From: Microbacteriaceae bacterium PS02070
Lineage (GTDB): Bacteria; Actinomycetota; Actinomycetes; Actinomycetales; Microbacteriaceae
Direction: 5' to 3'
Assembly: GCA_029959865.1 (NCBI GenBank)
Contig: JASCPE010000001.1
Span: forward strand, 124,001-188,000
DNA length: 64,000 nucleotides
A program made the position numbers and the translations under genes. Below the pieces are notes generated by a model, which was given only the letters and a program-made list of their open reading frames with translations, had not been told where the DNA came from and did no database searches. Positions 1-8,035 of the stretch are shown here, piece by piece; the stretch's first letter is position 1, and each line of letters opens with the position of its first letter.

Positions 1-716
1 TTGGAGATGAGCTGCGAGCGATCCAGCTCTGCGATCGGGTACTCGCCGACGAACTGGCCGTTGCGCAGCACCGTGATGCGGTCGCTGATCGCGTAGACCT
101 GGTCCAGGAAGTGGGAGACGAACAGGATCGCCACTCCCTCGTCGCGCAGGCGGCGGATGACGGTGAAGAGGACCTCGACCTCGTTGGCATCCAGGCTCGA
201 GGTCGGTTCGTCGAGGATGAGCACCTTCGAGTCGGTGACCATCGCACGAGAGATCGCCACCAGCTGCTGCATCGCGATCGAGAGGGAGTCCAGCGGCGCA
301 CGGGGGTCGAGATCGCCCAGTCCCATCCGCGCCAGCGCGTCTTGCGCGGCGGCGTGCGTCTTGCGCCAATTCACACCGGCCCACCCGTGGATCTCGTGGC
401 CGAGCATGACGTTCTCGCCGATGCTCAGATTGGTGCAGAGGTTGACCTCTTGATACACCGTGGAGATTCCGGCGGCCTGGGCGGAGGCCGTCCCGGTGAG
501 GTTGCGTTCGATGCCGTCCACGACGATCGACCCGGAGTCGATCTGGTACACCCCCGTGAGCGCCTTGATGAGGGTCGACTTTCCTGCGCCGTTCTCCCCC
601 ATGAGGGTGTGCACCTCGCCGGGGAGCAGACGCAGGCTGACGTCGTCGAGCGCCTTGACTCCCGGGAAGATGATCGAAACCCCACGCACCTCTACGACGG
701 GCTGGATATCGGTCAT
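1..716 (-). CDS. Sugar ABC transporter ATP-binding protein, partial (runs off the left edge)
   Basis: ATPase of a ribose/galactofuranose-type (MglA/YtfR) importer; it energises uptake from the cytoplasmic face. I read it from an ATG at 714-716 (MTDIQPVVEVRGVS). Walker A GENGAGKST lies near residue 40, the Q-loop follows (STVYQEVNLCTN), then a LSIAMQQLVAISRA signature and Walker B LILDEPTSSLD, with a SHFLDQVY switch histidine. These importers usually carry two ATPase domains of about 500 residues in total; only the first is in the window. It follows the binding-protein gene by about 80 bp on the same strand, so they are probably one operon. A GAGAGG ribosome site precedes the start. The sugar is inferred from the neighbour, not seen here. 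Confidence 0.93.
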   Translation of the reverse strand, partial: MTDIQPVVEVRGVSIIFPGVKALDDVSLRLLPGEVHTLMGENGAGKSTLIKALTGVYQIDSGSIVVDGIERNLTGTASAQAAGISTVYQEVNLCTNLSIGENVMLGHEIHGWAGVNWRKTHAAAQDALARMGLGDLDPRAPLDSLSIAMQQLVAISRAMVTDSKVLILDEPTSSLDANEVEVLFTVIRRLRDEGVAILFVSHFLDQVYAISDRITVLRNGQFVGEYPIAELDRSQLIS

Positions 717-798
717 CGTTGACTACCTCTCATGTGAACGTGGGGGCCGCCAGCGTGCCAGCGACCCCCACTCACGTAACCTTCGTCGATCAGGTCGC

Positions 799-1806
799 TT
801 AGAAGCCGAGTCCGGCGTCTAGCGCTTCCTGACCAGCCTCGGGAGAATCGAACGACTCACCCGGGACGATGGTGAACTTCTCGACGGTCTCACCGGCGAG
901 CGCCTTGTTGACGGCGTCGATGGCGAGATCACCGAAGAACGGGTTGTACTGAGCCACGAAGCTCAGGTCGCCCGCCGCGAGGGATTCGAGTGCACCGTTG
1001 GTGCCGTCGATCGTGGCGATCTTGACGTCTTCGCCGGGGGTGAGCCCGGCATCCTTGACGGCCTGTGCGGCACCGATGCCCATCTCGTCGTTCTGCGCGA
1101 AGATGAACTGGATGTCGTTGTTGTTGGCACGCAGCACCGTCTCGGTGACCGACTTGCCCTCGTCCGCGCTCCAGTTCGCCGTCTGTGCGCCGATCTTGTT
1201 CCAGCCGGCGGCTCCGGCGATCGCTTCGTCGAAGCCCTCGTTGCGCTCGTTGACGACCGAGAGGCCGGGAACGCCCTCGAGGACGTAGTAGTTCGCTCCG
1301 TCGGGGAAGGTGGCCAGCGCCCACTCCGCAACCTGACCGGCAACGGCTACGTTGTCCGGCGCGATACGCGTGACGTAGAGGTCTTCGCTCGCGTCGACAC
1401 CGCGGTCGAGGAGGATCACGGGGATCTCCGCCTCCTGCGCGAGCTCGAGCGATGCCTCCCAGCCGGACGCCTCGGTGGCGGTGAGCAGGATCGCGTCGAC
1501 CTCGTCGTTGACGAAGGTCGCGAACGCGTTGATCTGCGAGTTCTGATCGGTCGGACTCGAGGCCGGAGCGTACTTCAGATCGAAGGCGCCGTCCTCCGCG
1601 AATGCATCGCGAATGGCCTTCTCGTGCGCGTCGCGCCATCCCCCCTCGGGGCCGACTGCCACGTATCCGACCGTGAAGAGGTCATTGTCCCCGCCGGCTC
1701 CGCCGTCGTCCGAATCCGAGCCCCCCGCGCATCCGGCAAGTCCGATAGCGAGAGTTCCTGCGGCGATGAGCCCGAGGACACCTTTCGCCTGCACGTTGAA
1801 TCCCAT
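799..1806 (-). CDS. Sugar ABC transporter substrate-binding lipoprotein (YtfQ-like)
   Basis: Extracellular solute-binding protein anchored by lipid; 335 residues. The N-terminus is a lipoprotein signal with lipobox LAGC followed by a Gly/Asp/Ser-rich linker. The body is a periplasmic-binding-protein type 1 fold: TVGYVAVGPEGGWRDAHE, ILLDRGVDASEDLYVTRI and VLEGVPGLSVVNERNEGF correspond to conserved stretches of E. coli YtfQ, a galactofuranose/arabinofuranose binder. A strong AAGGAGGAG ribosome site lies 6 nt before the ATG. A lac-like operator lies about 85 bp upstream. The ATPase gene follows. Furanose specificity is inference from resemblance; a pentose or galactose-type ligand is also possible. 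Confidence 0.9.
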   Translation of the reverse strand: MGFNVQAKGVLGLIAAGTLAIGLAGCAGGSDSDDGGAGGDNDLFTVGYVAVGPEGGWRDAHEKAIRDAFAEDGAFDLKYAPASSPTDQNSQINAFATFVNDEVDAILLTATEASGWEASLELAQEAEIPVILLDRGVDASEDLYVTRIAPDNVAVAGQVAEWALATFPDGANYYVLEGVPGLSVVNERNEGFDEAIAGAAGWNKIGAQTANWSADEGKSVTETVLRANNNDIQFIFAQNDEMGIGAAQAVKDAGLTPGEDVKIATIDGTNGALESLAAGDLSFVAQYNPFFGDLAIDAVNKALAGETVEKFTIVPGESFDSPEAGQEALDAGLGF

Positions 1807-1889
1807 GTGATCTCCTCCTTGAGAATCCGCGACCGGTATCGCGGAGCTGGCCCTCGTCCCGAGCGGAACGAACCTAGGTGCCCAGCCCC

Positions 1890-1907
1890 ATTGTGAGCGA
1901 TAACAAT
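1890..1907. promoter_or_regulatory. LacI-family operator upstream of the ytfQ-like gene
   Basis: ATTGTGAGCGATAACAAT is an imperfect palindrome (two mismatched pairs) with the central CG typical of LacI-family sites. On the minus strand a TAGGTT -10 candidate lies at 1871-1876, so the operator would cover the -35 region. A near-copy sits before araB at 52653-52670 with almost the same distance to its -10. The LacI-type gene next door is the obvious candidate binder. Confidence 0.7.
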
Positions 1908-1969
1908 CGCCGACGCAAGTGTCCTTTTCGCGGCCGGGCTCGTTCGTTACGAACCTGTGAAGAGCGCGT

Positions 1970-2992
1970 TCAGCGCCCGACGGGCCGGGTGGAGGCGCGG
2001 ACTTCGAGACGTGGCGCGATGGACTCGTGCTGCCCTATCTCGATCCCCTCGATCGCGTTGATGGCAGACCGGAGGGCGAGCGCCCCGAGCGCGTCGAAGT
2101 CCTGACGCACGGTGGTCAACGGCGGGAGGAAGTGTCGCGCATCCGGCAGGTCATCAAAGCCCACGACGCTCATGTCCTCCGGAACGCGCAGCCCACGTTC
2201 GGCCAGCCCATGAATCACCCCGAGCGCCATCTGATCGTTCGCGGCGAACACAGCCGTTACCGCACTGACGTCCAACTCCCGCGCGAAACGGTAGCCGAAA
2301 TCGGACGTCCAGTCTCCGATGATCGGCTCCGTCAGATCCAGGCCCGCGTCGATGAGCGCATCGCGCCACCCACGAAGTCGCACCCGCGCGTCGTACCAGT
2401 CCTGCGGTCCGGCGAGATGGGCGATTGCGCGGTGCCCGATCTCGATGAGGTGATTGACGGCGAGCATCGCACCCTCGTGCTGATCGACACCGACCGTGTG
2501 CATCCCGGGGTGGGGCTCGGACTTGATCACCATCGTCGGCATTGCGACATTCTGGCCCGCCAACAGGTCCAGGGAGGAGGCGCGGGGCGCGATCACGCAG
2601 AGGGCATCCACTCCTTCAGCGAGAAGTTCCATGACTCCGGCATCGAGCTGGCGCTTCTCACCATCGCCGATTGAGTACGCGCTAATGGCGTACCCAGCCT
2701 CGCGCGCCGCTCCCTCGAGGGCGCGCAACGTGCTGTTGGGGCCGAACTGCACCGGCGCGTCTACGATGACTCCGATCCGGCGCGCCCGCTTCGTCGCGAG
2801 CGCGCGCGCGATGGAACTGGGCGTGTAGTTGGTCGCGGCGATCGCGTCGAGGACCCGCTCGCGAGTGTTCTGACGAATGTTGGGGTGCCCGTTGAGCACG
2901 CGGGAGACCGTCATGTGCGAGACACCCGCGACTTTGGCCACATCGTAGATGCTGGGTCTGTGCCAGCCGCTCGGCGCCGTCGAATCAGCCAT
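1970..2992 (-). CDS. LacI-family transcriptional regulator
   Basis: Sugar-responsive repressor of 340 residues. An N-terminal helix-turn-helix plus hinge (SIYDVAKVAGVSHMTVSRV, residues about 14-32, then RALATKRARRIG) is followed by a periplasmic-binding-type sensor ending near GQHESIAPRLEVRAS. The conserved AVFAANDQMALGVIHGL and SVVGFDDLPDA segments are present. An AAAGGA ribosome site precedes the ATG. It is on the same strand as and upstream of the ytfQ-like gene, separated by about 160 bp that hold an operator, so it is likely a local regulator, and perhaps also acts on araB through the matching operator there. No effector can be read from the sequence. Confidence 0.93.
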   Translation of the reverse strand: MADSTAPSGWHRPSIYDVAKVAGVSHMTVSRVLNGHPNIRQNTRERVLDAIAATNYTPSSIARALATKRARRIGVIVDAPVQFGPNSTLRALEGAAREAGYAISAYSIGDGEKRQLDAGVMELLAEGVDALCVIAPRASSLDLLAGQNVAMPTMVIKSEPHPGMHTVGVDQHEGAMLAVNHLIEIGHRAIAHLAGPQDWYDARVRLRGWRDALIDAGLDLTEPIIGDWTSDFGYRFARELDVSAVTAVFAANDQMALGVIHGLAERGLRVPEDMSVVGFDDLPDARHFLPPLTTVRQDFDALGALALRSAINAIEGIEIGQHESIAPRLEVRASTRPVGR

Positions 2993-3140
2993 GATTCCTT
3001 TCGCAGCCGGTCAGCCAAATCGAGACAGCCCTCGGGGACGCCGCCCGCAGGCTGCTTCCCCCCTGCGGAGCTGCCCTTTCAGCATAAGACGACCGCGGCG
3101 AAGCGGTGGGCGTGACCCATCGCTCCCCTCGAGAAGATCG

Positions 3141-4232
3141 TCACGGCAGCCCGCGCTCCGATTCCGACGAGTCGCCGCTGCGGGGCACCTGTGTCGCGTC
3201 GCGGCGGCCTGCTTCGCGCGCCTCAGCGAGCATGCTCGCGATCCGCCGTCGCGAGCGAAGACGCCCCCACGCGACGGCGGCGATCAGAAGGAGCAGTCCG
3301 ATCAGGAGAATCAACTGCGGCCACGGGACCGCCCACACCCAGACCTCACCGACCACGGGCCCGAGTTGGGAAGTGTTTCCATCCATCGTCACCATCGTGG
3401 GCACGAGGCTCACTTGCGCGGGGGCGAAGAACGTCGGCCACACATCGCGAACGACGACCGAGAGCGACCGCGCGTCGCCGGGAAGCAACTCTTGCCGCGA
3501 CCCGCCGGGGCCGGGAAAGTCGCTGCGCGCGCCTCCCGCGGCGACCTGGCCCTCGGCGAGAAGACGCGTGTTGCCATCGTTGACGACCTCGAACGTGACC
3601 GTGAGGTCACCCGGGCGGAAGGGATTCCACGCGACGGCGTAGTGACCGTCCAACGAGGTGACCGTGGCAGACGGGGTGATCTCACCCGTGACCCGGGTGG
3701 TCACGCGCACCCCGACACGACTCTCGACACCCACGCTCGTGCCGTCCTCCGCGGATTGAGTCGATAGGACAGACGCGGTGATGCCCGCGGCGTGGTCTCC
3801 TGGCTCGGCGTTCTCGGGAACGGTGATCGAGACCGGGATGACGGCCGATTCGAGCGGACCAATGCGTACCGCCTCGGGTACGTCAATCCAGGTTCCGGAG
3901 CCCACGGACTCCTCGCCCGCGGGGAGGATGTCGAACCGGCCCGTACGGGAGAAGAAACCGTCCGCCGCGGTGAGCTGGAACTCGACTTCGTGCGGACTCA
4001 GGTTTTGGACGACGATGTGATCCTCGACGCTCTCCCCTGGGTCGAGCTCATGGTTGATCGCGGTCCGGCCGTCTGCACCCTCCGCGTCGGCCGGCTCGAC
4101 CGACCAGCGCGTGGTGGCCTCGTCTTCGTCTGCGGCGAATGCAACGTGGCCACCGGTGAGTGTGAGCGCGATCAGCGCCGCGAGCGTCACCGCGCGCCGC
4201 GCCATCCTCGGCAATCGTGTCTGAACCGACAC
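3141..4232 (-). CDS. Secreted/membrane-anchored DUF916-like surface protein
   Basis: 363 residues starting at a GTG with GAGGAG 5 nt upstream. There is a signal peptide (RAVTLAALIALTLTGGHVAFA), an extracellular part with Ig-like beta character (WSVEPAD..., then ELDPGESVEDHIVVQNLS and VPVSITVPENAEPGDH), and a C-terminal transmembrane helix (LILLIGLLLLIAAVAW) followed by a basic cytoplasmic tail. This architecture fits the DUF916/WxL-interacting protein group that holds WxL proteins at the cell wall. It lies 86 bp downstream of a gene that looks like a WxL-type partner, and the two are probably cotranscribed. Assignment is from layout and motif style only. Confidence 0.7.
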   Translation of the reverse strand: MSVQTRLPRMARRAVTLAALIALTLTGGHVAFAADEDEATTRWSVEPADAEGADGRTAINHELDPGESVEDHIVVQNLSPHEVEFQLTAADGFFSRTGRFDILPAGEESVGSGTWIDVPEAVRIGPLESAVIPVSITVPENAEPGDHAAGITASVLSTQSAEDGTSVGVESRVGVRVTTRVTGEITPSATVTSLDGHYAVAWNPFRPGDLTVTFEVVNDGNTRLLAEGQVAAGGARSDFPGPGGSRQELLPGDARSLSVVVRDVWPTFFAPAQVSLVPTMVTMDGNTSQLGPVVGEVWVWAVPWPQLILLIGLLLLIAAVAWGRLRSRRRIASMLAEAREAGRRDATQVPRSGDSSESERGLP

Positions 4233-4250
4233 AGCTTCTCCTCACCGCGC

Positions 4251-4288
4251 CCCGGTCGAGCCCGCGTGTTGCCGCGAACTCGACCGGG
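4251..4288. other. Intergenic inverted repeat between the two surface-protein genes
   Basis: Perfect 10-bp arms CCCGGTCGAG / CTCGACCGGG enclose an 18-nt loop that itself can pair in part. On the minus strand it falls between the WxL-like gene and the DUF916-like gene with no clear U-run after it, so it may attenuate or stabilise the mRNA between the genes rather than end it. On the plus strand it is followed by a T-rich stretch. Confidence 0.5.
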
Positions 4289-4318
4289 CTCGTTTCTTAC
4301 TGGAACCGGCGAGACAGT

Positions 4319-4945
4319 CTAGAACTCGTCTTCCCAGAGGGTCAGCGTGAGCGTTGCGGAGTACGCACCCGGCGCGACGTTCGCGGGCGTCTTCAGGAAC
4401 AGGTCCGCGTCCGCCTTCCACGTACCGTTGCCGGCCTGCGCCTGCTCCGAGTCGAGAGCAAGCGCGAACAGCTCCTCGTTCTCAAGGCCGACTGCGTTGG
4501 CACCCTCGTCGAGGACCGTGTCGACCTGGTCACCCGCGGCCACCTCGCCGTCACCTTCTGTGAGGACCTCGGGGGCCCAGCCCAGGTGTCCCGCACCGAT
4601 CGCCTCGTCCACGCCCTCCGCGGTGAAATCGCTGGACTGGCCGACGACGTACCAGAACACGCCCGAGGGCACCTCGCTGCGCGTATCCGCGACCGTCACC
4701 GTGGGCAGCGCGCCATCGAACTGTCGGATCTCGGGGTCACCGGACTCGACCTCGGCGAGCGTCGTCGTGGGGTCCGCAACGCTGAGCGTCAACGCTCCTG
4801 TCGCCCCTTCGTCGGTGATCTCCACGTTGATCTCGACCGCGTCGTCCTCGACTTCGGCGGCGACGGCTAACCCGGCGACGCTCACGAGCATCAGACCGCC
4901 GAGGGCTCCGATTGCCGTGCGGAGAACCGCACCCTTGCTCTTCAT
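4319..4945 (-). CDS. Secreted WxL-domain-like surface protein
   Basis: 208 residues from the ATG at 4943-4945 (MKSKGAVLRTAIGALGG), chosen because GAGAGAAG precedes it directly; a longer in-frame start exists at 4975. A signal peptide (GGLMLVSVAGLAVAAEV) is followed by an acidic, beta-rich domain (INVEITDEGATGALTLSVAD) and a C-terminal PGAYSATLTLTLWEDEF, which resembles the end of WxL domains. No cysteines or catalytic motifs are visible. It is transcribed toward the DUF916-like gene, a pairing known for WxL systems. The family call is tentative because the classic first WxL motif is not clear. Confidence 0.6.
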   Translation of the reverse strand: MKSKGAVLRTAIGALGGLMLVSVAGLAVAAEVEDDAVEINVEITDEGATGALTLSVADPTTTLAEVESGDPEIRQFDGALPTVTVADTRSEVPSGVFWYVVGQSSDFTAEGVDEAIGAGHLGWAPEVLTEGDGEVAAGDQVDTVLDEGANAVGLENEELFALALDSEQAQAGNGTWKADADLFLKTPANVAPGAYSATLTLTLWEDEF

Positions 4946-5370
4946 CTTCTCTCGGATCTCGATCCGTGTTGCCACCGAACCGGATCATGAACGGCCGGAC
5001 CATCCGACCCCACGTACTCGCGCGCCGCACCCACCTGCCGCGCGCGAGAGCGTTCAGCTCCCCCGCATCTCACGCGCCGTCGCCGAGGAACGCGCTGGCA
5101 CGATCGGTGGCTCCCCCGCGGCTCCTCCGTCGCTCGGCGACGAGGTTGCAGGAGGCGCGACTGCGGCCTCGACGGACCGGACGCATCGAGCAGGCGTGCG
5201 GCGGCGGGCCGAGTCGGGCTGCGTGAACAGCGTGCGCGAAGGCGCCGACGTGCGCCGCCATGCAGTCAGGTCCGGCGAGTGGCCGCCCGGTTGTTTCTTC
5301 GCCAAGCTCAGAGCTCCTTTGCTCTCGCGGTGCGCTCCGCGCTCCGTCCTCCGAAGGCCGTCGGAGGACG

Positions 5371-5384
5371 TGTTAGCGCTATCA
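5371..5384. promoter_or_regulatory. LacI-type palindrome in the aceA upstream region
   Basis: TGTTAGCGCTATCA is palindromic at 12 of 14 positions with the TAGCGCTA core common in actinobacterial LacI-family operators. It lies about 12 bp downstream of a candidate minus-strand -10, the usual place for a repressor site near the transcription start, and would therefore act on transcription toward the WxL-like gene. Confidence 0.5.
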
Positions 5385-5395
5385 GCTTGCTCCTT

Positions 5396-5425
5396 ATCCT
5401 TGGGGAGGGCATCTTGAGTTGTCAA
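5396..5425 (-). promoter_or_regulatory. Candidate sigma70-type promoter, minus strand
   Basis: TTGACA (minus strand, 5420-5425), an 18-bp spacer, then AAGGAT (5396-5401). The -35 is perfect and the -10 is weak. It points toward the WxL-like gene about 450 bp away, which would make an unusually long leader. No start site data; confidence is low. Confidence 0.35.
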
Positions 5426-5521
5426 GCATCCGCGGCAGTGTTACCCGACCGCTCGCGCGGACGTCGCCGATGGCATCCGACAGGGCATGGTCCGTTCGTG
5501 CCACCCACCCCGGCCCTCAAC

Positions 5522-5546
5522 ATTCTGAACGCAGAATTTTCTGCAA
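5522..5546. promoter_or_regulatory. Overlapping inverted half-sites upstream of aceA
   Basis: ATTCTG, CAGAAT and TTCTGC half-sites overlap, forming TTCTG-N4-CAGAA and GCAGAA-TT-TTCTGC palindromes about 115 bp before the aceA start. The position fits an operator for carbon-source control of the glyoxylate shunt, but I cannot match it to a named regulator. Confidence 0.45.
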
Positions 5547-5658
5547 TCTTCACCACAAGAATCGTCAGAACAGTGCGCCAAATTGCCTCATTGTGGGAAT
5601 CACGAGCCGCCGTGCAGGCATCGCCGCCTCGCACCTCACCGCCCGCAAAGGACAAATC

Positions 5659-7254
5659 ATGAGTGCATACCAAGACACCATCGACACCATCACCGACCTC
5701 GTTGACGATCACGGCCAGAGCTGGGGCGCGATCAATCCGGAGTACGTGGCCCGCATGCGCGCCCAGAACCGTTTCAAGACGGGGCTCGAGATCGCGCAGT
5801 ACACGGCCGACATCATGCGCCGCGACATGGAGGAGTACGACGCCGACTCGTCGCTGTACACCCAGTCGCTCGGCGTCTGGCACGGCTTCATCGGGCAGCA
5901 GAAGCTGATCTCGATCAAGAAGCACCTCAAGAGCACGAACAAGCGCTACCTCTACCTCTCGGGCTGGATGGTCGCTGCCCTCCGCTCCGAGTTCGGACCC
6001 CTCCCCGACCAGTCGATGCACGAGAAGACCTCGGTGCCGGCGCTTATCGAGGAGCTCTACACCTTCCTCCGACAGGCCGATGCCCGCGAGCTCGATCTCC
6101 TCTTCACCCAGCTCGACGAGGCCCGTCGCAGTGGCGACGAGACCGCGGTGGAGTTCATCCAGTCGCAGATCGACAACTACGAAACGCACGTCGTGCCGAT
6201 CATCGCCGACATCGACGCGGGCTTCGGAAACCCCGAGGCGACCTACCTGCTCGCGAAGAAGATGATCGAGGCGGGGGCGTGCGCGCTGCAGATCGAGAAC
6301 CAGGTCTCCGACGAGAAGCAGTGCGGACACCAGGACGGCAAGGTCACCGTCCCGCACGACGACTTCATCGCCAAGCTCAACGCCATCCGGTATGCCTTCC
6401 TGGAGCTCGGGATCGAGAACGGGATCATCGTCGCCCGCACGGACTCGCTCGGCGCCGGTCTCACGCAGAAGCTCGCCGTCAGCCACACCCCCGGCGACCT
6501 CGGCGACCAGTACAACTCCTTCCTCGATGTGGAAGAGATCAGCGAGGCCGAGCTCACCGACGGCGACGTCATCATCCGCCGCGAGGGCAAGCTGTTGCGC
6601 CCCAAGCGCCTCGCGAGCAACCTCTACCAGTTCCGGCCCGGGACCGGTGAGGAGCGCGTCGTGCTCGACTGCATCACGGCGCTGGAGAACGGAGCCGATC
6701 TGCTGTGGATCGAGACGGAGAAGCCGCACGTCCAGCAGATCGCGGGCATGGTGAACGAGATCCGCAAGGCCGTTCCGAACGCGAAGCTCGTCTACAACAA
6801 CAGCCCCTCGTTCAACTGGACGCTCAACTTCCGGCAGCAGGCCTACGACCTGCTCGAGGCGGACGGTCAGGACGTGTCGGCGTACAACCGCGCTGAGCTG
6901 ATGAGCCCGGAGTACGACGACACCGAGCTCGGGCGTCTCGCTGACGAGAAGATCCGTACGTTCCAGGCAGACGGCTCGGCCCACGCGGGGATCTTCCACC
7001 ACCTCATCACGCTGCCGACGTACCACACGGCCGCGCTCTCGACCGACAACCTCGCGAAGGGGTACTTCGGAACCGAGGGCATGCTGACCTACGTGCGCGA
7101 CGTTCAGCGCCGCGAGATCCGCGAGGGCATCGCGACGGTCAAGCACCAGAACATGGCCGGCAGCGACATCGGCGACAACCACAAGGAGTACTTCGCCGGC
7201 GACGCGGCCCTCAAGGCCGGCGGCAAGGACAACACCATGAACCAGTTCGGCTGA
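5659..7254 (+). CDS. aceA: Isocitrate lyase
   Basis: Splits isocitrate into succinate and glyoxylate, the first step of the glyoxylate shunt, in the cytoplasm. 531 residues from the ATG at 5659, preceded by AAAGGA; longer in-frame starts upstream have no ribosome site. The length and the signature EKQCGHQDGKVTVPHDDF match the roughly 530-residue Pseudomonas-type isocitrate lyases rather than the 430-residue KKCGH class. IIADIDAGFGNPEATYLLAK carries the metal-binding aspartates and the KQCGH segment holds the catalytic cysteine. It is a single-gene unit ending at a strong terminator. No malate synthase is in the window. Confidence 0.95.
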   Translation: MSAYQDTIDTITDLVDDHGQSWGAINPEYVARMRAQNRFKTGLEIAQYTADIMRRDMEEYDADSSLYTQSLGVWHGFIGQQKLISIKKHLKSTNKRYLYLSGWMVAALRSEFGPLPDQSMHEKTSVPALIEELYTFLRQADARELDLLFTQLDEARRSGDETAVEFIQSQIDNYETHVVPIIADIDAGFGNPEATYLLAKKMIEAGACALQIENQVSDEKQCGHQDGKVTVPHDDFIAKLNAIRYAFLELGIENGIIVARTDSLGAGLTQKLAVSHTPGDLGDQYNSFLDVEEISEAELTDGDVIIRREGKLLRPKRLASNLYQFRPGTGEERVVLDCITALENGADLLWIETEKPHVQQIAGMVNEIRKAVPNAKLVYNNSPSFNWTLNFRQQAYDLLEADGQDVSAYNRAELMSPEYDDTELGRLADEKIRTFQADGSAHAGIFHHLITLPTYHTAALSTDNLAKGYFGTEGMLTYVRDVQRREIREGIATVKHQNMAGSDIGDNHKEYFAGDAALKAGGKDNTMNQFG

Positions 7255-7270
7255 GTCCCGTCGCCCTTCA

Positions 7271-7316
7271 CCGCCCCGCCTGCGCCGGTTCTCCGGTCGC
7301 AGGCGGGGCGGTTTCG
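7271..7316 (+). terminator. Rho-independent terminator after aceA
   Basis: A perfect 14-bp stem, CCGCCCCGCCTGCG at 7271-7284 with its complement at 7298-7311, a 13-nt loop and a short T-run (TTTCG). It begins 17 bp after the aceA stop. Confidence 0.85.
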
Positions 7317-7383
7317 CGCCACTCTGGAGGGCCGTGTCGGTCGCGAGCGCGTAGCCTTCTTCAGGGCACGGAGGAGGGAAAGC

Positions 7384-7923
7384 GTGCGGCGATGGGTGGC
7401 GGTATTCCTCGCGGTCGCGACGGTCGTGATGACTGGCGCGTGTGCATCTTTCCCTGCGGAGCCATCGGCCGTGGGAGACGACTACCCCGGCACGTGCCTC
7501 CCCGCGGAGCTGTCGTGGCCGACCGATTTCCTGGAGTCGCTGCCGGGAGAGTCACCCGCCGTGGCTGGGAGCGTCGTGGGGCTCCGACTCGAGTACCTCG
7601 ACGCCCAGTGGGTCTGGCGACTGCGCAGCGCGGCCACGAAGACGGACGTGTTCGGCGAGACGGTCGACGATGAGAGCTTCGGGATGGAGTCGATTGTCGA
7701 TGCCCGAACCCTCAGCGTCGTCGACACGCAAGACGCGACCCTGACGCCTGCCGAGCAGACCCTCGACACGAGCGCTTATGACGCCGCCCAGCAGGCAGGT
7801 GAGCAGTGGCCGAGCCCCCTCATCATCGAGATGACACGCGTGATCGACGCGGGCGTTCCGGTCTGGCGAGTGACGACGTGCGACACCGCCACCAACACGC
7901 AGACGGTCATCACCGTGCCGTGA
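7384..7923 (+). CDS. Putative lipoprotein, unknown function
   Basis: 179 residues from a GTG at 7384 with GGAGGAGGG upstream. A lipoprotein signal (RRWVAVFLAVATVVMTGAC) gives a lipidated cysteine near residue 20, so the protein should sit on the outer face of the membrane. The mature part has one Cys pair candidate (GTCLP and TTCDT) and alternating beta character (GLRLEYLDAQWVWRLRSA), reminiscent of small PepSY-like secreted domains, but I do not recognise a family. Single gene between the aceA terminator and the AI-2E exporter gene. Confidence 0.75.
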   Translation: MRRWVAVFLAVATVVMTGACASFPAEPSAVGDDYPGTCLPAELSWPTDFLESLPGESPAVAGSVVGLRLEYLDAQWVWRLRSAATKTDVFGETVDDESFGMESIVDARTLSVVDTQDATLTPAEQTLDTSAYDAAQQAGEQWPSPLIIEMTRVIDAGVPVWRVTTCDTATNTQTVITVP

Positions 7924-8035
7924 GCCGCGCCGGCCGCTGTCGACGGCGCGGCGGTTGGATTGTCCGTCGGCTGAGGCTCGCCCTCAGAGCGTGACATGGT
8001 GTCCGGCAACAAGCGTGAACGTCTAACGTGTCATC

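Larger units (their letters stand above)
4976..5658. other. Long non-coding stretch before aceA
   Basis: I see no convincing gene in these 680 bases; the open frames are Arg/Ser/Pro-rich and lack codon bias. The stretch holds a LacI-type palindrome (5371-5384), a perfect 9-bp hairpin GTCCTCCGA / TCGGAGGAC at 5346-5369, a possible minus-strand promoter (5396-5425), and overlapping half-sites before aceA (5522-5546). Confidence 0.6.

Noticed and set aside
1890..1907. Possible cloning-vector contamination from an E. coli lacO-like sequence
   Set aside because: The site lacks one base of lacO1, has no lac promoter around it, and a sister site with different inner bases occurs before araB, so it is a native LacI-family operator.
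5054..5425. 123-codon minus-strand frame before aceA
   Set aside because: Ser/Arg/Pro-rich, no ribosome site and no recognisable domain; the region looks regulatory instead.
5422..7182. 586-codon open frame antisense to aceA
   Set aside because: It is the mirror of a strongly coding gene with high third-position GC; its product is Val/Leu/Asp/Arg-rich with no domain.
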